A DNA stretch of 6,719 nt from positions 1-6,719 of the forward strand of contig JAITPP010000218.1 in the NCBI GenBank assembly GCA_031289385.1, given 5' to 3'. The notes beneath the pieces are model-generated. The model had not been told where the DNA came from. It saw only the letters and a program-made list of their open reading frames with translations, and searched no databases. Shown here piece after piece: positions 1-5,404 of the stretch. Both the position numbers and the translations under genes were made by a program. Position 1 is the first letter of the stretch. Each line of letters starts with the position of its first letter. This stretch comes from Prevotellaceae bacterium. GTDB taxonomy: Bacteria; Bacteroidota; Bacteroidia; Bacteroidales; UBA932.

Positions 1-48
1 GCAATCGGAAAAATCGAAAAAATAGCAAAACAACTTGAAATAATATAA
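1..48 (+). CDS. 3' end of an upstream gene (partial, function unknown)
   Basis: From base 1 the first reading frame is open and ends at TAA 46-48, coding for the tail AIGKIEKIAKQLEII. The other two forward frames hit stops earlier (TAG in frame 2 and TGA in frame 3). The tail is a plausible amphipathic helix rich in Lys, Glu and Ile, as expected at a real protein end. It stops 11 bases before the next plus-strand start, which fits tight same-strand packing. Fifteen residues are too few to assign a family, and the stretch could be non-coding AT-rich DNA that happens to be open. Confidence 0.4.
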   Translation, partial: AIGKIEKIAKQLEII

Positions 49-59
49 CGTAAAATCGT

Positions 60-1127
60 ATGAAAACAAAATTATTCGCGTTATTGGTGTTGTTGTTTTC
101 TTGCGCTCACGAAAAACAAAATGTAATAAACGGCAAAATAGACGGGTTGGAAATTGGCGATAAAATTTTTCTCTGTCGTATAGAAGATATGTCATTTGAA
201 GTTATTGATTCTGCCATTGTAAGTAAAGTTGGAGAATTTACACTTAAAACAAAAATAACAGGAGAGATTACTTATTTGTTTTATAATAAGAATAATAAAA
301 TTTTCAATCCCAACATCACTGCCGGAATACCACCTGAAATATTTTTGGAAGATTACGCAAATATAGATGTAGTTGGTGATACAAAAAATTGGATACTTTT
401 AAAAATAACAGGAGGATTGTATGATTATCCCGATATGCAGGAAATAAACCATCTTGTAGATAGTTCAAACTATCTTATAAATCAATCCATTCTGCTTTAT
501 GAAGAATTTGAACTAACACAAGATACAACTTTACTAAATAAAGCAACGCTTATGGCAGAAGATGCAAGTGATTTGCGATTTGGTGACAGTAAATTATATG
601 ATTTAAGTAAAAAGTTTATCGAAAAACATCCAGATATGGCTTACTCAAAATATTTATCTTATTCATATAATGAAAACGATACTGACGAATCTAATATTGA
701 TATTGTTGCTCCCGATTTTACTCTTAAAGCATTAGATGGACAAGAAATTACATTATCAAAATTCAAAGGAAAATATGTTTTAATTGATTTTTGGGGTTCG
801 TGGTGTCCACCTTGCCGAGAATCAAGCCCAAAATTAGTTGAATTGAATGATATATTGAAAAAAAACAATATAAATGTTGAATTTATAAGTATAGCCATTA
901 ATGATAAAGATGATGAAATTTGGAAAAAAGCAATTGAAGAAGATAAACTCACGTGGATACAATTGAACGACTCGCATTCTGAAAAAGGAAAAACAATTGC
1001 TAAACAATATAATGTATATGGCGTACCAAATTGTTTTTTAATATCGCCCGAAGGAAAAATATTATACAACGAACATCCGCTAAATATTATTCCAAAAGTG
1101 AAAGAAATATTTGAAATTACGGAATAA
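60..1127 (+). CDS. TlpA-family thiol-disulfide oxidoreductase lipoprotein with DUF4369-like N-terminal domain
   Basis: This is a 355-residue predicted lipoprotein. A short Lys-start, Leu-rich signal ends in LLFSC, with Cys15 as the lipidation site. Residues of about 20-115 form a beta-rich segment opening NGKIDGLEIGDKIFL, which resembles the DUF4369 domain common before Bacteroidota thioredoxins. A helical linker follows. From about 216 to the end there is an AhpC/TSA-redoxin-type thioredoxin fold: APDFTLKALDG, then the active site WCPPC with Cys249 and Cys252, and the cis-proline loop GVP with Pro323. Both catalytic cysteines are present, so the protein should be redox active. Proteins of this build face the periplasm and reduce or exchange disulfides, for example in cytochrome c maturation or stress tolerance; the actual partner is unknown. 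The ATG at 60 is chosen because the signal peptide begins there; no Shine-Dalgarno sequence is visible, which is normal in this phylum. Several 60-base rows counted by hand have only 17-33% GC, lower than the other genes here. The next gene starts 23 bases downstream. Confidence 0.9.
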   Translation: MKTKLFALLVLLFSCAHEKQNVINGKIDGLEIGDKIFLCRIEDMSFEVIDSAIVSKVGEFTLKTKITGEITYLFYNKNNKIFNPNITAGIPPEIFLEDYANIDVVGDTKNWILLKITGGLYDYPDMQEINHLVDSSNYLINQSILLYEEFELTQDTTLLNKATLMAEDASDLRFGDSKLYDLSKKFIEKHPDMAYSKYLSYSYNENDTDESNIDIVAPDFTLKALDGQEITLSKFKGKYVLIDFWGSWCPPCRESSPKLVELNDILKKNNINVEFISIAINDKDDEIWKKAIEEDKLTWIQLNDSHSEKGKTIAKQYNVYGVPNCFLISPEGKILYNEHPLNIIPKVKEIFEITE

Positions 1128-1150
1128 TAATAAATAATAAATCGTCAATT

Positions 1151-2287
1151 ATGGACGGCGGACAATTAACAATAAAAAAAGTATCAGGAAAACGAGAATT
1201 AAAAAAATTCATCCTTTTTCCTTTTAAACTGTACAAAAACAACAAATTTTGGATTCCTCCGTTAATTTCCGACGAAATTAAAACACTTACAAATGCCAAT
1301 CCCGCTCTCGAATTTTGCGATTTGGAAATGTGGCTCGCATACAAAAACAACAAAATTGTTGGGCGCATTGCAGGAATTATAAACAATCGTGCAAACCAAA
1401 CTTGGAACAAAAAAGATGTACGCTTTGGCTGGCTTGATTTTATTGACGATACAGATGTTTCGCGTTTGCTTTTCGACACGCTTGCCGACTGGGCAAAAAA
1501 CAAAGGAATGACAAGCATTTGCGGACCTCTCGGCTTTACCGATATGGATTACGAAGGAACGCTGATTGAAGGTTTCGACGAACTTTCTACAATGGCAACA
1601 ATTTATAATTATCCGTACTACGCTAATCATTTGCAATTATTAGACTTTGAAAAAGATGTCGATTGGATTGAATACAAAATATTTATCCCGAAATCTATCC
1701 CCGAAAAACATAAACGTATAAGTCAAATAGTACAACAAAAATTTGATTTGAAAATTAAAAAATACACCAACTCTAAAAAACTTGTTGCAGACTACGGACA
1801 AGCAATTTTCAACCTTGTAAACGAAGCCTACGCACCACTTTACGGTTATGTTCCACTCACACAAAAGCAAATTGATTACTATATAAAATCGTATTTGCCA
1901 ATGATAAATCTGAAAATGGTAACACTAATCACCAACAACGTCGGAACGCTTTTGGGCGTTGGCATTTCGATACCATCGCTGGCTTTGGCTTTGCAAAAAT
2001 CAAAAGGACGGATATTTCCGTTCGGATGGTATCATTTGCTGAAAGCATTAGGTTGCAAAAACAACAAAGTTCTTGATTTACTAATAGTTGCCATAAAACC
2101 CGAATATCAAAACAAAGGCGTAAACGCATTGCTTTTCTTCGATTTAATTCCTGTTTATCAACAACTTGGATTTGAATATGCCGAAAGCAATCCCGAATTG
2201 GAAATAAACGAAAAAGTGAAAAGCCAATGGGAATACTTTGAAACCCAACAACACAAACGCCGCCGCGCATTTACTAAAAAAATCTAA
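1151..2287 (+). CDS. YghO-like GNAT-fold protein (putative N-acetyltransferase)
   Basis: This 378-residue soluble protein has no signal peptide or membrane segment. It matches a widespread bacterial family annotated as GNAT-family or YghO-like. The N-terminal half has the family's signature stretches: NNKIVGRIAGIINNRAN, then RFGWLDFIDD, then GPLGFTDMDYEGTLIEGFDE, and YNYPYY. The C-terminal half has a recognisable GNAT motif A: a hydrophobic strand DLLIVAIKPEY followed by Q320-N-K-G323-V-N-A326, the loop that normally binds the acetyl-CoA pyrophosphate, and later the strand and helix around GFEYAESNPELE. This suggests a tandem GNAT arrangement with the second copy best preserved. The substrate is not known for the family and cannot be inferred here. 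The ATG at 1151 is the first in frame after the previous stop and lies shortly before the conserved part; the spacer is an ATA/AAT-rich run with no Shine-Dalgarno motif. It may be co-transcribed with the thioredoxin gene upstream, but no functional link is evident. The gene is complete, and its 3' end faces the convergent repeat spacer. Confidence 0.85.
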   Translation: MDGGQLTIKKVSGKRELKKFILFPFKLYKNNKFWIPPLISDEIKTLTNANPALEFCDLEMWLAYKNNKIVGRIAGIINNRANQTWNKKDVRFGWLDFIDDTDVSRLLFDTLADWAKNKGMTSICGPLGFTDMDYEGTLIEGFDELSTMATIYNYPYYANHLQLLDFEKDVDWIEYKIFIPKSIPEKHKRISQIVQQKFDLKIKKYTNSKKLVADYGQAIFNLVNEAYAPLYGYVPLTQKQIDYYIKSYLPMINLKMVTLITNNVGTLLGVGISIPSLALALQKSKGRIFPFGWYHLLKALGCKNNKVLDLLIVAIKPEYQNKGVNALLFFDLIPVYQQLGFEYAESNPELEINEKVKSQWEYFETQQHKRRRAFTKKI

Positions 2288-2290
2288 TAA

Positions 2291-2352
2291 AGTTTGTCCA
2301 GTTCATAAAGTTCATAAAGTTTTTAAAGTTATAAAGTTTGTCAAGTTTTTTT
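2291..2352 (+). repeat. Degenerate tandem 9-base array, consensus AGTTCATAA (left arm)
   Basis: About seven copies of an AGTT-led unit follow the stop of the YghO-like gene: AGTTTGTCC, AGTTCATAA twice, AGTTTTTAA, an 8-base copy AGTTATAA, AGTTTGTCA, and AGTT followed by a T run (2346-2352). The spacing is 9 bases except for the one short copy. Read as protein it gives a meaningless periodic string (KVHKVFKVIKF). It pairs with an array in the opposite orientation at 2375-2410. Confidence 0.75.
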
Positions 2353-2374
2353 ACATCAATAAATCTTCACAATT

Positions 2375-2410
2375 AACTTCTATAACTTCCTTTAACTTCT
2401 TAACTTCCGA
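2375..2410 (-). repeat. Degenerate AACTTC array, opposite orientation (right arm)
   Basis: Four units start with AACTTC: AACTTCTAT, AACTTCCTTT, AACTTCTT and AACTTCCGA, spaced 8-10 bases. On the minus strand they read as GAAGTT units, so this array is the approximate inverse of the one at 2291-2352. The best local complement is 2326-2338 (AAGTTATAAAGTT) with 2375-2388 (AACTTCTATAACTT), pairing throughout apart from one bulged base. A spacer of 22 bases (2353-2374) would form part of the loop. Confidence 0.7.
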
Positions 2411-2439
2411 CCAAATACCAAATACTTATCTACAATTTA

Positions 2440-3627
2440 TTATTTTTTGTATTTATCTATAAATTCTTTAAGGGCAGTCCAATAATCCGAAATTTTATCA
2501 ATTCCTTCGAGAGAAAAAAAGCAAATTCCTTTTGAGCCTCCTTTTGTTGCAAAACCAACCATTTCTTCAATTCTGTCGGCAGGAACATGTCCCACAAACA
2601 AGCCCGAACATAAATATCCCTTGCATTTATTTGCAGCCATTTCTTCTACGCCTTCGCGCGTTGCTGTTTCAATCCAAGAGTCTTCGGCATTATAAAATTT
2701 GTGGTATATCATTGGAAAAATCACGTCCAATTCCGTAAAGTTAGCCCAATCCTGACGTACAAGTTTTCGCGATTCTGCGGGCGAGGCAAAAACTGCCGCC
2801 GTTGCAATTTTTCCATGACGATGAATTTCGTCGGCAAGAGCATTTGTTATATGTGATATTGCATCCCAGCGATATTGCATCCATTCGGCGTTTTCGGTAG
2901 GGTTGTCAAGTTCCAGCGGATCAATTCCGCTTTGCGCTTTAAAATTTGTTCGACAAACATCACAATAACAATGATCCCACTGTGGATAAACCCTGTCCTG
3001 TACCACTCCGCGCGATTCGTGCAATCCATAAGGCAATATTGCATCGGGATAACGAATAAAATCAAGATGAACGCCTGCAATACCGTCAATTTGCGCTAAT
3101 TCTGCAACTCTGTTTTTCAGATATTCCAACACTTCGGGACGCGACGGGCAAAGCCAGCGATAATGTTCGCGATTGTAAAGTTTTATGTCTAAACATGAGT
3201 TGCCTTCTGCGTTTATCTGATACCAATCGGGGTGGGCAGCACGCAGATTTTTTTCGCATCTGTTTGTTGTCCATATCCACGCATGAAGTTCGATATTATA
3301 TTTTTTTGAATATGGCAATGCCGTTTTTATCATTTTTATAGCCTCATAATCAACAAAGTCTGTTGTATTAGCAGAATCAACTTTGGGATAACCGCCGTGA
3401 ACTTGCAAAATTATAGCATCAACGCCTGTTTCTTTTGCTTTGCTGAAATAATGTTCCCATTGTTCAGATTCAGACAATATTGTGTCTGTTAAATGTTTTG
3501 TGCTTAATGTAGGTCCTGCATACCAAGCCCATACTTTTGTTTTTTCGTCGGTTTGCTTTTCTTTACACGAATTAAAGATAACAGAAAGAATTATCAATAC
3601 CCCAAGATATTTTATAAACGATTTCAT
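2440..3627 (-). CDS. Secreted family-10-glycosylhydrolase-like (GHL10/DUF187-type) lipoprotein
   Basis: This is a 395-residue predicted lipoprotein; the signal peptide MKSFIKYLGVLIILSV ends in FNSC with Cys21 as the lipid anchor. An in-frame ATG at 3681 would add 18 residues, but it lies inside a hairpin and would bury the signal, so 3627 is preferred. The mature part resembles the GHL10 (DUF187-type) glycosyl-hydrolase-like TIM barrel: an early strand DAIILQVHGGYP, then HAWIWTTNR, PDWYQINAEG, CPSRPEVLEYL, the signature strand GVHLDFIRYP with Asp189, and a late strand DVIFPMIYHKFY. Asp189 at a strand end is a good candidate for a catalytic or sugar-binding acid, but the catalytic residues of this group are poorly defined. 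A cysteine cluster CYCDVC (Cys220, 222, 225) follows the signature strand. It would be exported and act on a glycan at the cell envelope or surface. It lies 96 bases downstream of the SusD gene on the same strand, which supports a joint role. The polysaccharide substrate cannot be told from the sequence. Confidence 0.85.
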   Translation of the reverse strand: MKSFIKYLGVLIILSVIFNSCKEKQTDEKTKVWAWYAGPTLSTKHLTDTILSESEQWEHYFSKAKETGVDAIILQVHGGYPKVDSANTTDFVDYEAIKMIKTALPYSKKYNIELHAWIWTTNRCEKNLRAAHPDWYQINAEGNSCLDIKLYNREHYRWLCPSRPEVLEYLKNRVAELAQIDGIAGVHLDFIRYPDAILPYGLHESRGVVQDRVYPQWDHCYCDVCRTNFKAQSGIDPLELDNPTENAEWMQYRWDAISHITNALADEIHRHGKIATAAVFASPAESRKLVRQDWANFTELDVIFPMIYHKFYNAEDSWIETATREGVEEMAANKCKGYLCSGLFVGHVPADRIEEMVGFATKGGSKGICFFSLEGIDKISDYWTALKEFIDKYKK

Positions 3628-3650
3628 AATATATAATTTAATTGTTTTTA

Positions 3651-3688
3651 TACTGAATTGCTCGACTATCAAATCGAGCAATTCAGTA
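3651..3688 (-). other. Perfect 15-bp inverted repeat (hairpin) between susD and the hydrolase gene
   Basis: TACTGAATTGCTCGA at 3651-3665 is exactly complementary to 3674-3688, with an 8-base loop CTATCAAA. On the minus strand the hairpin starts 36 bases after the SusD stop and ends 24 bases before the hydrolase ATG. No U tract follows it on that strand (the next bases are TAAAAACAATT), so it does not look like a standard intrinsic terminator. It could be an attenuating or RNA-stabilising structure that sets hydrolase expression relative to SusCD, or a leader element of a separate transcript. Confidence 0.75.
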
Positions 3689-3701
3689 ATTTAATTTTTC
3701 A

Positions 3702-3732
3702 CAAAAATAATCATTTTTTTGTATTAATCAAC
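3702..3732 (-). promoter_or_regulatory. Candidate Bacteroidota-type promoter for the hydrolase gene
   Basis: On the minus strand TATTTTTG (3709-3702) matches the Bacteroidota -7 element TAnnTTTG exactly. GTTG (3732-3729) lies 19 bases upstream and matches three of four bases of the -33 element TTTG, at the usual spacing. Transcription would begin near 3695, so the leader would contain the 3651-3688 hairpin. The -33 part overlaps the last codons of susD. AT-rich DNA gives such matches by chance fairly often, so this is only a candidate. Confidence 0.35.
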
Positions 3733-5385
3733 ATCCCACCAAACATTATTTTGTATGCTGTTTGAACCCATGCGTGAAATTGCGGCATTAAGATTTTCGG
3801 CGTTTGACGTTTGTTCTGTTGAAGGATAATATCCTCTTTTTATATAAGCATTCGGCGTATTATTTGATTGGTCTGTCGGATTCATTGTAAATACGCTTGA
3901 ACTTACGTGAGCAAACGGCATTAATGTTGGTTTATGAAACAAACGATGATCAGCCCAAGCTTCAAATGAGCCTTCAACAAAATGCGAAATCCATTTTTGG
4001 GTAAGTATTTTATCCAATGCTGTATTTGTTGTTCCTGCCGTGTGATTGTATTTTACCGTTGTTCCGTAGTAATTAGCATCTTCGGAAACGAGATAATCAG
4101 CAATTTTGCTTGCGGGGATACCAAATTTTTGCATATTGGCTGTTATTCCCGTTTCGTAAAATGTTTGCGCGTTGCCGCTTGTTAAAACGCCTGTTTCTAT
4201 TGCCAAAGCCTGTAAAAAGCAAACTTCGCTGTATTCCAATACAGGAACGCCTCTGTCGGGAGTTCTGTAAAACCATTCTCCGATTTTTGAATAATCATTA
4301 ACAAATTGTCCTGTAATCATTGCTGCGCCTACGCCCGACGAAACATTACCCGGGTCTGTTCCTCCCCAATTTTTATCTAATGCTGGCGTTGTAACAGTTT
4401 CTATTGTTCCCGAAGGCTCAAAATGAATTGGCGCACGCGGATCAACTTTTACAGGATGAAATGCTGCATTTATAATATTATTTGTGATATTTGCATTGGC
4501 GGCTTGGTCAGCTGTTGTAGGCCAATCTTGTCCGCCAAGATTCTCAACTATGCGATAATATGCTGTTGTCATGTGAATTACACCTGAATTTCGATGATAA
4601 TAAATAGGATTTTGCGAAGATGTTTCTGCTGATGCATCACCCATTGTAATCAGAGCGTTATCATCTGTTGATGTCATTATTCCTGCCGAAATTGCTGCTG
4701 CCGCTTCGGTTTTTGCTTTTGCCAAATCAACTTTTGATATGCGCACAGCCATACGTAAGCGTAGCGAATTTGCTAATTTTTTCCATTTTTCGACATTGCC
4801 GCTATACACTAAATCGTATTTTCCGAGATTATCTGCGGTTGCATCAAGTTTTGACTGAGCATCTGCAAGTTCTTCAAACATGGTATAATATATGGTTCTT
4901 TGTTCGTCGTAAACAGGGTTTGTTGCTTCTGCATTTGCGGCTTCGGTATAGGGAACATCGCCTAAATAATCGGTAAGACGAAGCATCATCCAGCATCGCC
5001 ATATTTTAGACATATTTACAACGTTTACATGAAGAGGGTCGTTTTCGTATCCTCGAATAATAGAATTAAGATTAGACAAAGCGGTATATGATAAATCCCA
5101 AATACCTTGTATATAACGTGCATCCATGCTGTAATCAGATGAAGATAGAGGGTCGTTTGCAGCGTATTCGCAGAAATGCGAGGCTGTCAATTGGTCGCTT
5201 ACTTGCCATTGATTAGCATATAAATGCGAACGGCTTACCGAGTAAAGAAACTGAAATTTAGGGTCAGCCGAGCCCGGTAATGCTCCATTTGGATTTGTAT
5301 TCAGTGTTACAAAACTATCGGTACAACTTGTTATAAACAAAATTAATCCGAAAATTACCAAAATTGATTTAAATATATTTTTCAT
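3724..5385 (-). CDS. SusD/RagB-family lipoprotein (SusD-like_2 type)
   Basis: This is a complete 553-residue surface lipoprotein. The signal peptide MKNIFKSILVIFGLILF ends in ITSC with Cys21 lipidated. Just after it comes the LNTNPNGA stretch (Asn29-Asn33), typical of the SusD-like_2 branch (starch-binding associating with outer membrane). Features follow in family order: an N-terminal helical part with FQFLYSVSRSHLYANQW, QLTASHFCEYA and IWDLSYTALSNLNSII, the tetratricopeptide-like region with YYTMFEELADAQSKLD and KWKKLANSLRLRMAVR, then LEYSEVCFLQALA and TQKWISHFVEGSFEAWADHR, and a C-terminus NNVWWDVD that is typical of the family. Length is normal for the group. The protein forms the hinged lid over the SusC barrel and captures oligomers, usually glycans, outside the cell. 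The ATG at 5385 lies 19 bases after the SusC stop, so the two genes should form one transcript. The ligand is unknown; some SusD relatives bind peptides or other polymers, so a sugar ligand is probable but not shown. Confidence 0.93.
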   Translation of the reverse strand: MKNIFKSILVIFGLILFITSCTDSFVTLNTNPNGALPGSADPKFQFLYSVSRSHLYANQWQVSDQLTASHFCEYAANDPLSSSDYSMDARYIQGIWDLSYTALSNLNSIIRGYENDPLHVNVVNMSKIWRCWMMLRLTDYLGDVPYTEAANAEATNPVYDEQRTIYYTMFEELADAQSKLDATADNLGKYDLVYSGNVEKWKKLANSLRLRMAVRISKVDLAKAKTEAAAAISAGIMTSTDDNALITMGDASAETSSQNPIYYHRNSGVIHMTTAYYRIVENLGGQDWPTTADQAANANITNNIINAAFHPVKVDPRAPIHFEPSGTIETVTTPALDKNWGGTDPGNVSSGVGAAMITGQFVNDYSKIGEWFYRTPDRGVPVLEYSEVCFLQALAIETGVLTSGNAQTFYETGITANMQKFGIPASKIADYLVSEDANYYGTTVKYNHTAGTTNTALDKILTQKWISHFVEGSFEAWADHRLFHKPTLMPFAHVSSSVFTMNPTDQSNNTPNAYIKRGYYPSTEQTSNAENLNAAISRMGSNSIQNNVWWDVD

Positions 5386-5393
5386 TTTTATTA

Positions 5394-5397
5394 TCCT
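5394..5397 (-). promoter_or_regulatory. Shine-Dalgarno-like AGGA before susD
   Basis: The minus strand reads AAAAGGATAATAAAAATG, placing AGGA 8 bases before the SusD ATG at 5385. Such purine motifs are often absent in this phylum, where A-rich leaders help initiation instead. It supports the start chosen for SusD and possibly re-initiation after the SusC stop. Confidence 0.4.
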
Positions 5398-5404
5398 TTT
5401 TTAA

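Larger units (their letters stand above)
2291..2410. terminator. Possible bidirectional terminator between convergent genes
   Basis: The only spacer between the plus-strand genes (ending 2287) and the minus-strand locus (ending 2440) holds two oppositely oriented repeat arrays that could fold into a long, imperfect, AT-rich hairpin in RNA from either strand. A 7-T run at 2346-2352 lies inside the structure, not after it, so this is not a textbook intrinsic terminator. The role is inferred from position and self-complementarity only. Confidence 0.35.

Noticed and set aside
1125..1147. ATA/AAT-rich run between the thioredoxin and YghO-like genes as a microsatellite
   Set aside because: It is too short and irregular, and is explained by stacked TAA stops in an AT-rich genome.
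659..1870. Minus-strand open frames opposite the thioredoxin and YghO-like genes
   Set aside because: They lie antisense to well-supported genes with clear family motifs, and show no domains of their own.
2238..2462. Open frame of 74 residues on the plus strand across the convergent spacer
   Set aside because: It starts inside the YghO-like gene in another frame, its periodic KVHKVFKVIKF part is just the 9-base repeat translated, and it has no start context or homology that I recognise.
3651..3688. Hairpin as a standard intrinsic terminator of the SusCD transcript
   Set aside because: The stem is perfect but on the minus strand it is followed by an A-rich stretch, not a U tract; kept only as a hairpin of unknown role.
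3482..3694. Plus-strand open frame of 70 residues antisense to the hydrolase start and hairpin
   Set aside because: Its content is the reverse of a signal-peptide region and the hairpin; no start signal or family pattern is seen.
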